NCBI RefSeq assembly: GCF_003001675.1
Contig: NZ_PVYW01000014.1
Location: forward strand, 179,700 to 243,699
Direction of reading: 5' to 3'
Source: Cohnella sp. SGD-V74
Lineage (GTDB): Bacteria > Bacillota > Bacilli > Paenibacillales > Paenibacillaceae
Length of the DNA stretch: 64,000 bases
The position numbers and the translations under genes were made by a program. The notes under the pieces are model-generated. The model was not told the origin of the DNA and did no database searches. It was given only the letters and a program-made list of their open reading frames with translations. This document shows positions 8,449-18,601 of the stretch, piece after piece. Within the stretch, counting starts at the first letter, position 1; each line of letters opens with the position of its first letter.

Positions 8449-11400
8449 TTATTTAAAGATTTGAACGCTGCCGTCGGACGACATCATTACAGTGCCGGAC
8501 GCCGACTCGATATCTCGGATCGCCCAATGCTTCGCCGGGACGTCCGGCCAAGAGGACTTCGAGACGTCAGGCGTCGGTCTCGCGAGCAGCTGATTCAGCA
8601 CCCGTACCGCTTCCGCGCGAGTCAGGGTACGATCCGGACGGAACGTTCCATCCGGATAGCCTTGCAGAATGCCGGCTTGCAGCGCTTGAGTGATCGCGCC
8701 TGCCGCCCAGTGTCCCCGTAAGTCTTCCGGAACATCGGTTCGAGCTTGACCCGTCGTTCCCGATGGAAGCAGTCTGGCTACGATGCTAGCCATCTCCGCG
8801 CGGGTAACGGCGGCTTCCGGACGGAAGCGGCCTTGATTGTCGCCGCGCATTAGACCCGCAAGTTGCATTGCCGCAATCGCCTCCGAAGCCCAATGCTTGG
8901 CCGTCACGTCTTTGTAATCGGCAACCTGTCCGACCGCTGAAGAATCTGTGCTCTTCAAGCCAAGACGATGCAGGATCGTTGCGAATTCCGCACGTTTGAT
9001 CGATTGCGACGGACGGAAGGTGCCGTCCGGGTAACCGGACAGGTACGGCTTCAGCGTTTCCTCTTGCGTTGCGCCGCTGTCGCCTATCCGCACAGTAGTG
9101 AACGTGCTGAACTTGTCGACCTCGAAGGCAATGCCGGCTTTGCCGCTCTCAAAGCGGATTTCGCCTCGAGCCAGCTTCTTCTCTCCGTCGCTGTGCTCGA
9201 TGTATACCGCCAGTCCCGACAGCATCCGTCTTGCCGCCGCTTCGTCGGTCGGCAGCTTCAAGCCGTCGTCGAGCCGCAACAGCAGTTCCGTCTTGTAGCC
9301 GGAGAAGTTGGTTTCGATCTTGACCGGTCGACCGACGATCGAGACCGGTTGGCCGTCCGCCGCCTGCTGAACCAATTCCGCTTTCAGCACGCGTCCATCC
9401 ACTTCGCTTCGCTCGCTTGCCTTCACGATCGGAACGATCCGGAAGTAAGCGTCTTTCGCCTGAGCTCCAAGCTGCTTCAGCGAATCTGCCCGCAGTTCGA
9501 TGACGCCCTCGGGAAGCTCGATCTGCAGCGACAAGCCGCTGTCTGAGAGCAGCGACAAAGCCGCTGCGCTTAAGTTGACCAGTCGTTCATCTGCCGGATC
9601 ATCCGGCAGATCGGTCACTAGAATCCGCGCGACGTTGTTCTTGCTCTGCCGAGCTCTGTCCAGAACTTCCTTCGTCTTGTCGGAGTCCAGCTTCACCGTA
9701 TCGATAACGCTGCCGTCCGGCGCGGTCGTCCGAACGATCGGAATTTCCACGATCCAGTCGCCCGCTCCGCCGGTAACCTTCGATTGACGCACGATCTCCG
9801 TCGGCCCGGAGCCTGAGCTTACGCGGGTCACGTCGATCGAATACGTCTGCGAAACTTTCTGATCCGACGATTCAACCCGAATGTTGATCGTATTTTGTCC
9901 CGTCGCCAAGCTTGCCGTGAAGCTGCCGCCTCCCTGCAAGGTTTTGCCCATCACGGTGACCGTCGCTTGCGGATCGTTCGCGGTTGCCGTAATGGACACG
10001 CTGCTCTGGCTCACCTTCTGTTTCGTGCCATAGCTCAGCTTGTACGGCGAAAAGCTGTCGTCAATCCGCGCGCTCGCCTCCAGAGCGGACAGTAGCGGCG
10101 GCGCTTCAGGCTCGCCCTTCTGACGCAGAATGTGAAGCGTATAGTCGCGCGTGCTTCCATCCTGCGCGCTGACTCCAATCCGCACGGTCAGGCTGTCGCC
10201 GTCATAAGGAAGCGTCGCCGCGCTGCCGGTCAGAAGCTGACCGTTAACGCGAACGGCTGCGTCCTCGTGGGCGACCGGCAGCAGCGTAAAGACCGTCGCA
10301 GCCCCAGGTACATACACTTGGTAATCGGTAATCTCCGGAGCAAAGCCCGGTGTCAGCACTGCACCATTCGTCTGAATGCCAAGCTGACGCAATTCGGCGT
10401 CGCCGCTGTTTTCTCGCCAGACGCTAATCTGGTAGACACGCGATTGCACGCCGTCAGGCGACACGACGGTAAGCGCAATGCGGTTTTCGCCCGTTTGCAG
10501 GTCGATCAGCGGAGAAGCTTGCCCGCCTGACACCGTGTTGCCGTCGACTTTAACCGTCGATCCGGTCTTCAAGGCGCTTGGCGTCAATGTCACGCCTTCG
10601 ACCGTATGATCGACATAGACTTCGTAGGTTTCTTCCGTTCCTGCAAAAGGAGCTGCGGCAATCGTTTCGCCGGTCTGCGATTTTATCGTCAGATCGCCGA
10701 GCAAAGATACACTCGAACCGCCGCTAATCTGCAGCGAATAGAGCTTCTCCGGCTCGTTTCCGGCCGGTTGAACCCGGATTTGCACCGTTTTTCCCGCGTC
10801 AGGCACATCTATCTCAACATAACCGTCAGCCGAAAGGGGCTGCCCGTCGATCGTTACCGTTGACGTTGCGACCATCGGAACCGCGAAGACGCGTACCCGG
10901 TTCGAATCGGCTTTCGCTTCATAAGAAAGCTTCCCAAACTGATAGGCGGCGGCCAACGTCGCGCCCCCCACCGTCAGCGCAGCGAGATCGCCAGGGAAAT
11001 CTTCCCACGTTCCATCGCTGTCCTTCAGCACCTCAAAGCCGTACTCCGTTGTGTTGCCGGCCGCATCGGAAGCGACAATCGTTATCGGAATCCGATCCGC
11101 GTTGACGTTCCAATCGAGTGGCGCATAGTAAACAAAGCGACCCTCGTCATCCAAAGGCACGGTCGTGCCGCTGATGACCAGCGTGGCCCCGATGTCCGTC
11201 TGTCCGACAAGCAGCAGCTTGCCGGCGCTGTCCACCGAACCGTTGAGCGAGATCGGCGCGCCGGTATCGTCCTTGCCGGAAACGATCAGCAGCGGCCCCG
11301 TGCGATCGACGAACAGGCTGCGAGTTTCGAAGCTGCGGTCGCCGCGCTCGTTCACCGCTTCGACCAACAGTTTGTATTCCCGCTCTTCCAGCGCGCCGAC

Positions 11401-14400
11401 ATTCAGCAGCACATTCAGATCAAAAGAGTGGACGCCGCCCGCCGCAATCTGAGCGCTGCTGCCAAGCTGCTGCCCGTCAATTGTCAAGGTCACCGCCGTC
11501 GCCTGATTAGCTTCGACGTTCAGCAGGGCATGTTCTGCGGCTGTAAAGAATATCACCCGGTCGCTGCCGTCATAAGCTTGGACGGTTTGGGTTTTGACCG
11601 CATCCAGGCTGCCCCCGGCATCCAACGATACGGCAAGCGCGGCCGGCTGCGGATTCGGCAGCGTCACGGCGACGCTTGCGGATAGCGGGCTAAGCGCGAT
11701 CCGGTCGGCCGACTGGCCGATTGCCGATACAGCCACCGTATAGTCGGCGTTCGTCGGCAGTCCGGAAATGACCACTTGCTGGGTTACACCCGCCTGCGGC
11801 TCGATCTCCAGCGCCGGATTAACCGGCTGGCTGGCTGCGCCTTCGCCGATCCATACCCGATATTTCTCCACCTGGCCGGATACGGACTTGAAGCCCAGCG
11901 ATATTTCGCCATTGCCCGTCGATAGCAGCTCAAGCTGCGTCGGCGCGGCCAACGCATAGGAGGATTTGACCTCCACCGTCTCTTCCGCAACGCCGTAAGC
12001 GGGCGCTTCGCCGTCGCTTGTCGCCGCGGCCGACAAATAATAGGTTCCGGGCAGCACCGAATCCGGAATATCGATCAAGATCATGCCGGATGCCGGCAAA
12101 GCTTCCGCAAGCGCGTCTCCGATATAATCTTCCTTGCCGCCGGTCAGCATTAACGCGATTTCCGTGTTAGGAGCGGCATTTGCCGTCGACCACGTTACGC
12201 GAATGCGATTGTCGGCCACTCTGGCTACGGATGCTTTCACCTCGGGCAGAGAAATCAATTTCTGAATTTCCAGTTCCGTTCGCGTGCCGTTCTGCACTAG
12301 CCATCTTCCGGCAGGCGCGTCCAGCAGCGAGACGTACAGCATATCACGGCCGTCCTCGGCAGGATAAGGCGTTGCGACCTGCGACTGCTCCGTCGGATCG
12401 CCGCCGGAGGAACCGTCCGGCACCCGGTCCGCCGCCGGCTGCACATACGCGTTGCCGCTCGGCGTTGTAAAGTCCAGCGCATAGCGGGTGCCGTCCGGCT
12501 TCAGAATGACCGTGTCGGTATTACCGCCGCTGATGGACAGCATATAGTTTCCTTTTTCTACCACACTAAAATATTTCGAATATCGGCCTTCGTTAATCAG
12601 CGGCTTGATAGACTTGAACTTCCGGTTCAGTTGATAGGCCAGAATGCTCGTAAAGCTGCTGCCGACCGCCTTCCACTGGCCTTTCAGCTCGCCCCCGTCG
12701 ATCCACACGGTCATTTTCCGCTGCGCATCGTCGTAGATCATATTCATGCCGCTCAAATTCGAATTTGGCTGAAGAGCGTACAGGTCGCCTGCAGGCGTAT
12801 ACAGCTTCGTATGCTCGTCCGCTCCGTAAATTTCCACGATCGCCTGACCGCTGGTCCAATTGTCCAGCTCGAACACCGTCGGGTAAGCGGCGTCCTGCAC
12901 CCATTGCCGGAGCTGATCGGCAGTCGTATCTGCCGGCACGCGGCTCAAATGCGCCTGAGGGCTTGTATTAGCGACGATTAGCCATGTTCCCGTTTCGGCC
13001 GCGTCCACCAAAATGTGCTGATGGCCGTCGACGTCCGTAAAGGAGTTCCAGCCCGGCTGACCGGTCGACGTTTCCAGATGATAAGGTCTGCCATCCGGTT
13101 TGTAGAGAATCATTTCGGCAGGGGCCTCATACACCCGCAGCGCATGAAGGCCGCGCTCCTCTACCAATAAGGATGTAACCAGCCGCTCGGCGGTCTGCAT
13201 CCATACTTGGGCCAACTGCTCCAGCGTCAGCGAGCGGTTCGCGAACAGCAGCTCATGAATACGAATCTGGCTGTCGGCGCCGGCCGTAAGCTTCCAAATA
13301 CCTTTATGCAAGGAAACCCGCATGAAAGTAAGATCCGATTCGGCATCGTAGACCGTCTCCGTCCTCACCGCGCTTTCAGCTTGCGGATTGTTGACGGCGG
13401 CAACCTTCAACGACGCGGAACGCTGATCTCCCGTCAACACAATCAACGCCTCGTAGGCGCGGTCCGACCGGAACGCGGAAGACGTCTGGCCTGCGGCCGC
13501 ATTCTGCGCGGTCATCGGCAGCGCCTGCTCTACGGAGGTCAACTGACCGTCCGCAAAACGCGCCTTTACATTCCGCTCCGCGGCGTCCTGCGGCTGCACG
13601 ATTCCGTTCACCGGCGTCATCTCGTACACCTTCTGCATCTGGCCGGATACCGTCGGCAGAGCGGCAACCGCGTTGAACCGGGCAAAGTCGAAGCTCATCG
13701 CCCAATCGTCTCCGGCCGCAAGCCTGAAGGCCGACAGCTCGCTTGGCTCGGCGCCGATCAATTCCTCGAGAATATCGCCCAGCGGCGCGGTTTTCTCGAA
13801 GAAATCGTCGATTTTGTTATAGAGGTTGCCGACGAAATCCAGCCCCTTCTCCCACCAGGATTTCTTCGGCGGTTCGGCCTCGACCTCGAACAAAATCGTA
13901 TTGTTGCTGAACGTATACGACACTCTCGCGTTGATTCCGTTGTGCTTCATCATCCCGATCATTTGCTTGTCGTTTACGCTTAAGGCGACATCGCGAATCG
14001 TCGCGCCGCCGATGCGCGGAATACCCTTTGGCACGTATACGGTCGCTTTCAGAATGCCGTCGTATCCTTTCTTATTGAAGGAATACGCCGCAATTTTGCC
14101 TTTGATCGTATCGAAGGCGTTAATGTCGCCCGACGCCAGGAATCCTGGCTTCGAGAAGCCTTTGATCCCCGCAATCGAGGGATTAACGACCGCTTGCAAG
14201 GTCATATTTTTGACCGGCAGCCAGTAGTAGTACTCGATTCCCGTCGCGTCAAAGCCGTAAGACGTCAGATTGACGGCGATCTCGTCGGTGCCGAGCAGGT
14301 TAAACTTGCTGCTCACCGCCGGATGCTTCTGCTGCGGAACGAGAACGTCCGTCACCGAACCGGATACCGGGAGGCGCTGCGGAATTTGCGTCTTGCCGGC

Positions 14401-17190
14401 CAGCTTGTCCACGGTGCCGTACAAGTAATCGACCTGCAAGCCTGTGGAGGCCAGATTCGACTTGTTGAACATGCTAAAGCCGATCTCGTCGAGTTGGCCT
14501 TGCTTCAGCTTCATACGCAGGTCGAAGCCGATGTCCGTTCCCGGCAGCTTGCCCTTGCCCTTCACGTTAACCGAAGGAAAACGGCTGTCTATGGCAAAGG
14601 AGGTGTCGCTTACGTCGATTGGACCGACCTTAAAGCTCTTGTCCAGCGGGTAATTGCCGACCAGCTCGAACCGTCCGTAGCGATATTGCAGATCGTCGAC
14701 GGCAATCGCTTTGGACACTTTCTGGCTGCCGACCATAAAGCCGAGCTCCAGGGAACCGGCCAAATTCACGCCGTCCTTGTTGAACGTAATCTTGGTCGGT
14801 TTAAGAGGCATATCGATGCCCAAATAATCGGCAGCCTTGCCGTCGTTAAACGCAATGGAGAAATCGTTCGAAGTCAGTTCGAAGCTTCCGTCGTACAACG
14901 TATACGACGCGTTCGCCCCTTGGCCTCCCGTATTGACGTACAGGCGCCCTTCTCCGGTAATGACGGATACTCCCGGGTCCCGCTTGTCCACCACAAGGCT
15001 GCTGCCTTTGAACATAACGGTATTGTTAATCGCAACGACCTCGGAAACATCGTTCAGCTGATATACATTCGGAGCCTCCGGAGTTTCCGTAAACGGTCCT
15101 TGCAGCCTCAGGGCGCCAAGCTCGTTAGCCGAGGACGTGCTGGGAACCTCCACCCACGCGAAATCGCGCGGCTTGTAGAAGTCCGTCACAAGCAGCTGCA
15201 GTCCTTCCGGGAACGTATATTTTTCGGACGTATCTTTATCATCTTCTTTATTATAGAAATCATGTTCAAGCACGACGTCATATTTTCCCGGCGGCAAATC
15301 CTCGTCCCAGGTCAACTCCAGTTGACGACCGTTCAAAATATTATAATCCAGCGGATGCTCGGCAGCGCCGTTCTTCAGATGAAAATGAATTTGATCCAAC
15401 GGCTTGCGCAGTAAATTGGTCATGCCTTCGCCGACGGCAACGATCCGCTTCCTGTCCTTCACATGGACGTAAGTCGCACCGACGCGATCAAATCGAACCT
15501 CCGGCGGCAGCATATTCGGATCATCCTTCAGTTCGAACGGTTTGATCTCGGTATAGCTCGTGCCTATTTCATTAACGGCAAAGCCCCTGGCCTCGTATTT
15601 GAGATGCCAGTCGAGACCGGTCAATCTGACGGTGAAGGAACCGACTCCTTGCGGATTCGTGTCCGTGTAGGGGACAGATATCCAGTCCTCGCTGCCATCA
15701 TCCGTATAAGGCCGGTATTCTACCCCGCGAGAAGAAATAGGACGACCGCCAATGGATTTGATTTCCGTAATGACGCTGACGGTATCGTTAATATGATCCG
15801 GATCGAAGTTAGGGATTGGATTCTCGGTCATCTCGATAACCGGAGCGGACGGCGGCGTGTAACCGAACGCCCACGTTTCGTTCATTCGGCCGGCAGGCAC
15901 AGTAAGATGCAAATCCGGCTGTTTATCAGGCGTCTGCGATTGATGCATGGTATAGACGCTTACTGAATCGCGATGACCGCCGAAAACGATAAATTTGGAC
16001 CCGTCGAACGCCATACTTGCGCCCGTAATCGGAAAAGGCGTTATATTCGGCCAAAGCTGAAGCAGACCCGGATACCCAACGTCGTCCAAAAAAGCGCCGT
16101 TTGAAGATCCGAACTGCGGAGATTCCTCCCATTTCCCGTTGTTCCATCCGTAGGCCATGCCTGTTCTCGGATACGGATACATGGATGATGGCAGCTTTAA
16201 TTCCGGCACCAATACATTGTTGGAATGAATATAGTCCCGCGCTCCGCTGAAGATAACGGTTCGCTTGCCGTCGTACGCCATCGCGTGATCCCAGCGGCCG
16301 AAAGGCAGCGGGCCGGGCGTCGAGTTCCAGGTTTGCGTCTGAGTATTCCACATCCAAAAATCCGGAGAGCTGTCTTTAATCGTATGTCCGCTCTCCGTTT
16401 TGGTTCCCGTAATCCCTCCGTACAAAACGGCAGTCTGGCCGTTGAAGCTCATCTGGCCGTTGTAGGCAGCGGGCGGAGAATCGCCCGGATCCGCCGGGGT
16501 CACATTCGTCCAAGACGTTCCGTTCCACAACCAGGTTTCTCGATTCGGCACCTTAGTCGAACCGCTAAGCGTGTACCCGCCGAACAGAATCAGATTCTGG
16601 CCGTCAGAGGCCATCTGTGCGCCCCCACGCGGCGATGGAGACGGCGACAGTCCGGTCACTTGCGTCCAAACGCTGCCGTTCCATTTCCACGTATCGCCGA
16701 GTACGCCGGACTGGCCTTGCCCGCCGAAGAGGATGACGCTATTGCTGACGCGATCGAAGGCCATTGCGGCATTCTTTCGGATGGGCGGCACGGTCGACAG
16801 CTCAACTTCTTCCCAGGAATTGACGTCGCCGCCGGTCCAGATCCAAGTATCGTTCCTCAGGCCGCTGTTCCCCTCGCCCCCGAACAATACGACATTTTCG
16901 AAAAGCTCATCATAGACCATGGCCGCCGCTTCTCTTGCAGCTGGACTATACACGCCTCCGGTCCGTTCCCAAGTATAATCGATCAAATGATCGGTCCCAT
17001 AGGTGACGTCCGTCACGCTAGGTTCATAAGTGCTTTGCGTAACGCTGACCGGCTCATAGGAAAAAAACGGCCCGTCGCCCGGTTCCTCCGCATAAGCCGC
17101 GCTTCCTCCCCATTGCATCGCAGGGATGCTCTGCAGAAGCAGCGCGATAACCAACAGCTTGGCCAATCCCGAACTCCATTGTTTTCGCAT
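8449..17190 (-). CDS. giant S-layer-anchored Kelch / cadherin-like surface protein
   Basis: A 2913-residue secreted protein. The signal peptide (MRKQWSSGLAKLLVIALL, cleavage near AYA-EE) is followed by about six Kelch-type blades (residues about 60-430; LFGGEG, LFGGQG, LFGGY, VFGGH), an Fn3-like segment, a long beta-rich region, another Fn3 near 1790 (PTQLELLSTGNGEISLGFK) and Ig-like repeats. Four cadherin-like beta-sandwich modules then lie between about 2080 and 2480, each ending in a Y(S/Q/T)LxI or YxIxV strand. Three SLH domains close the protein (GYPDGTFRPSQSIKRAEF, DNQGRFRPEAAVTRAEM, GYPDGTFRPDRTLTRAEA), plus a degenerate fourth. SLH domains bind pyruvylated wall polysaccharide, so the protein is displayed at the surface; the Kelch head may bind ligand or glycan. 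A TTG at 17193 immediately precedes the chosen ATG; GGAGG fits both. No catalytic domain was recognised. Confidence 0.88.
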   Translation of the reverse strand: MRKQWSSGLAKLLVIALLLQSIPAMQWGGSAAYAEEPGDGPFFSYEPVSVTQSTYEPSVTDVTYGTDHLIDYTWERTGGVYSPAAREAAAMVYDELFENVVLFGGEGNSGLRNDTWIWTGGDVNSWEEVELSTVPPIRKNAAMAFDRVSNSVILFGGQGQSGVLGDTWKWNGSVWTQVTGLSPSPSPRGGAQMASDGQNLILFGGYTLSGSTKVPNRETWLWNGTSWTNVTPADPGDSPPAAYNGQMSFNGQTAVLYGGITGTKTESGHTIKDSSPDFWMWNTQTQTWNSTPGPLPFGRWDHAMAYDGKRTVIFSGARDYIHSNNVLVPELKLPSSMYPYPRTGMAYGWNNGKWEESPQFGSSNGAFLDDVGYPGLLQLWPNITPFPITGASMAFDGSKFIVFGGHRDSVSVYTMHQSQTPDKQPDLHLTVPAGRMNETWAFGYTPPSAPVIEMTENPIPNFDPDHINDTVSVITEIKSIGGRPISSRGVEYRPYTDDGSEDWISVPYTDTNPQGVGSFTVRLTGLDWHLKYEARGFAVNEIGTSYTEIKPFELKDDPNMLPPEVRFDRVGATYVHVKDRKRIVAVGEGMTNLLRKPLDQIHFHLKNGAAEHPLDYNILNGRQLELTWDEDLPPGKYDVVLEHDFYNKEDDKDTSEKYTFPEGLQLLVTDFYKPRDFAWVEVPSTSSANELGALRLQGPFTETPEAPNVYQLNDVSEVVAINNTVMFKGSSLVVDKRDPGVSVITGEGRLYVNTGGQGANASYTLYDGSFELTSNDFSIAFNDGKAADYLGIDMPLKPTKITFNKDGVNLAGSLELGFMVGSQKVSKAIAVDDLQYRYGRFELVGNYPLDKSFKVGPIDVSDTSFAIDSRFPSVNVKGKGKLPGTDIGFDLRMKLKQGQLDEIGFSMFNKSNLASTGLQVDYLYGTVDKLAGKTQIPQRLPVSGSVTDVLVPQQKHPAVSSKFNLLGTDEIAVNLTSYGFDATGIEYYYWLPVKNMTLQAVVNPSIAGIKGFSKPGFLASGDINAFDTIKGKIAAYSFNKKGYDGILKATVYVPKGIPRIGGATIRDVALSVNDKQMIGMMKHNGINARVSYTFSNNTILFEVEAEPPKKSWWEKGLDFVGNLYNKIDDFFEKTAPLGDILEELIGAEPSELSAFRLAAGDDWAMSFDFARFNAVAALPTVSGQMQKVYEMTPVNGIVQPQDAAERNVKARFADGQLTSVEQALPMTAQNAAAGQTSSAFRSDRAYEALIVLTGDQRSASLKVAAVNNPQAESAVRTETVYDAESDLTFMRVSLHKGIWKLTAGADSQIRIHELLFANRSLTLEQLAQVWMQTAERLVTSLLVEERGLHALRVYEAPAEMILYKPDGRPYHLETSTGQPGWNSFTDVDGHQHILVDAAETGTWLIVANTSPQAHLSRVPADTTADQLRQWVQDAAYPTVFELDNWTSGQAIVEIYGADEHTKLYTPAGDLYALQPNSNLSGMNMIYDDAQRKMTVWIDGGELKGQWKAVGSSFTSILAYQLNRKFKSIKPLINEGRYSKYFSVVEKGNYMLSISGGNTDTVILKPDGTRYALDFTTPSGNAYVQPAADRVPDGSSGGDPTEQSQVATPYPAEDGRDMLYVSLLDAPAGRWLVQNGTRTELEIQKLISLPEVKASVARVADNRIRVTWSTANAAPNTEIALMLTGGKEDYIGDALAEALPASGMILIDIPDSVLPGTYYLSAAATSDGEAPAYGVAEETVEVKSSYALAAPTQLELLSTGNGEISLGFKSVSGQVEKYRVWIGEGAASQPVNPALEIEPQAGVTQQVVISGLPTNADYTVAVSAIGQSADRIALSPLSASVAVTLPNPQPAALAVSLDAGGSLDAVKTQTVQAYDGSDRVIFFTAAEHALLNVEANQATAVTLTIDGQQLGSSAQIAAGGVHSFDLNVLLNVGALEEREYKLLVEAVNERGDRSFETRSLFVDRTGPLLIVSGKDDTGAPISLNGSVDSAGKLLLVGQTDIGATLVISGTTVPLDDEGRFVYYAPLDWNVNADRIPITIVASDAAGNTTEYGFEVLKDSDGTWEDFPGDLAALTVGGATLAAAYQFGKLSYEAKADSNRVRVFAVPMVATSTVTIDGQPLSADGYVEIDVPDAGKTVQIRVQPAGNEPEKLYSLQISGGSSVSLLGDLTIKSQTGETIAAAPFAGTEETYEVYVDHTVEGVTLTPSALKTGSTVKVDGNTVSGGQASPLIDLQTGENRIALTVVSPDGVQSRVYQISVWRENSGDAELRQLGIQTNGAVLTPGFAPEITDYQVYVPGAATVFTLLPVAHEDAAVRVNGQLLTGSAATLPYDGDSLTVRIGVSAQDGSTRDYTLHILRQKGEPEAPPLLSALEASARIDDSFSPYKLSYGTKQKVSQSSVSITATANDPQATVTVMGKTLQGGGSFTASLATGQNTINIRVESSDQKVSQTYSIDVTRVSSGSGPTEIVRQSKVTGGAGDWIVEIPIVRTTAPDGSVIDTVKLDSDKTKEVLDRARQSKNNVARILVTDLPDDPADERLVNLSAAALSLLSDSGLSLQIELPEGVIELRADSLKQLGAQAKDAYFRIVPIVKASERSEVDGRVLKAELVQQAADGQPVSIVGRPVKIETNFSGYKTELLLRLDDGLKLPTDEAAARRMLSGLAVYIEHSDGEKKLARGEIRFESGKAGIAFEVDKFSTFTTVRIGDSGATQEETLKPYLSGYPDGTFRPSQSIKRAEFATILHRLGLKSTDSSAVGQVADYKDVTAKHWASEAIAAMQLAGLMRGDNQGRFRPEAAVTRAEMASIVARLLPSGTTGQARTDVPEDLRGHWAAGAITQALQAGILQGYPDGTFRPDRTLTRAEAVRVLNQLLARPTPDVSKSSWPDVPAKHWAIRDIESASGTVMMSSDGSVQIFK

Positions 17191-17353
17191 CAATGCTCTT
17201 CCTCCATTCGTTCGACTGAACCAACTATATTCCTATGCCTCAAGTCGGATAGCTCTCGACTTTATTCTACATATCGCCTATAAACAAATAATAAACAAAC
17301 AGGATAAACGCCTCGTAGTGCCCAAGAGAGTTGTCGAATCTCCACACAGAATC

Positions 17354-17362
17354 TGGTATGAT
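17354..17362 (+). promoter_or_regulatory. extended -10 element (TGGTATGAT) for the deacetylase gene
   Basis: TG-G-TATGAT matches the extended -10 form and lies 52 nt before the ATG at 17414. TTGTCG at 17328 is a possible but over-distant -35. Weak evidence. Confidence 0.35.
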
Positions 17363-17413
17363 TAGGAGACCTATGTTTTTGGGGCATCTTATTTGTAAAC
17401 GAGAGGTACTTCG

Positions 17414-18535
17414 ATGACGATCAAGTCCAAATTTCTAATTCTAACGCTCGTCCTGGCACTCGGAACGACAGCGCTCGGCCTGCTGACGGTTCGCTGGTAC
17501 AATTCGTATTTCCCGTCGCTGCATCGGGCCGTTCCCGCCCTCGTGCAGGCGATCGCGCTGGACAAGTCTCCTTCCGCCTATTACGGACTGCAACCGACGC
17601 CGACGGAGCCGTCCGGCGTGTACTACCAAGACCGCGTTCTCGTGCTCATGTACCACGACGTCAGCCCGGAGCCGCAGGACAGCAAATCGCTCAGCACGGC
17701 CGCTTTCGAGAAGCAGCTCGAGCTCATGAAAGCGAACAACTTCAAATGGATTTCGATGAACGAATACAGGGATTTCATTCTCCATTCCGCCCCCGTGCCC
17801 GACAATGCCGTGCTGCTGACGTTCGACGACGGCTATGAATCGTTGTACAGCCATGCCTATCCGCTGCTGAAGCGATTCGAAGCGCCGTCGGCAGCTTTCC
17901 TGATCGCCGGCAAAGTCGGGGAACGAAAGGGCGCTTTCCCGAAAGCGACGTGGGATCAGGTCCGGGAAATGGCGCAGGGCGGGATCGATTTCTTCAGCCA
18001 TACGTTCAATTCCCACCATTACGTTCCGACCGCCCCCGGCAACAAAGAGCTGAAGCCGATGCTGGCGAAACCGAGGTACTTGAAAAAGGAAAAGCGGATG
18101 GAAACCGAGGACGAGTACGAGGAACGAGTGACCGAGGATTTGCGTCAGGCTAACGAGGTTTTGCAGCGGGAGCTGGGCAAGCCGAATTACGCGCTCGCCT
18201 TCCCGTACGGCGCGCATTCCCAAGCGGTGCTCGACATCTGCAAGCGGCTCGGCATCGACATCACCTTCACCGTAAGGGCGGGGCTTAACGCCGCGGGCCA
18301 GACGAACGGATACCGGCTGAACGCAGGAGGCACGGATAACGATCCGGCTCTGCAGATCGAGCTGATGAAGAAGGCGGAGAAGCGCCTTAACGGCACGTAT
18401 TCCCCGTTCCTGTCCCCGGCCGCTCGCAAATACGTGTTCCTGGCTTCCTCGGCCGCTTGGCTGCTCGTCGGCCTTCTCTGGGCATGGACCGGATGGAAGC
18501 TGCTGCGAAGACGCAACCGCGACGTCGGCTTGTAG
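17414..18535 (+). CDS. membrane-anchored polysaccharide deacetylase (PgaB/IcaB-like NodB domain)
   Basis: A 373-residue protein with an N-terminal membrane segment (residues about 6-25), an extracellular NodB-type carbohydrate esterase 4 domain (about 73-330) and a second membrane helix near the C-terminus (about 343-362) followed by the basic tail RRRNRD. Metal and catalytic motifs are TFDDGY (D138, D139) and SHTFNSHH, where H196 and H201 are five residues apart, the spacing seen in PgaB/IcaB rather than in chitin deacetylases; FPYGAHS is the later motif. The family removes N-acetyl groups from poly-N-acetylglucosamine or related wall polymers. Two flanking membrane helices are unusual; most relatives have one anchor. 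The gene is monocistronic, with a shared bidirectional terminator downstream. The substrate is inferred only. Confidence 0.85.
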   Translation: MTIKSKFLILTLVLALGTTALGLLTVRWYNSYFPSLHRAVPALVQAIALDKSPSAYYGLQPTPTEPSGVYYQDRVLVLMYHDVSPEPQDSKSLSTAAFEKQLELMKANNFKWISMNEYRDFILHSAPVPDNAVLLTFDDGYESLYSHAYPLLKRFEAPSAAFLIAGKVGERKGAFPKATWDQVREMAQGGIDFFSHTFNSHHYVPTAPGNKELKPMLAKPRYLKKEKRMETEDEYEERVTEDLRQANEVLQRELGKPNYALAFPYGAHSQAVLDICKRLGIDITFTVRAGLNAAGQTNGYRLNAGGTDNDPALQIELMKKAEKRLNGTYSPFLSPAARKYVFLASSAAWLLVGLLWAWTGWKLLRRRNRDVGL

Positions 18536-18550
18536 CCGTCGGAACAATAT

Positions 18551-18598
18551 AAAAGGCATGCATCCCGGAGCAATCGCTTCGGATGTGCATGCCTTTTT
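18551..18598. terminator. bidirectional terminator between convergent genes
   Basis: AAAAGGCATGCATCC pairs with GGATGTGCATGCCTTTTT. A-tract and T-tract flank the stem, so it can end both the deacetylase transcript (+) and the sugar-permease transcript (-). Confidence 0.9.
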
Positions 18599-18601
18599 CG
18601 T

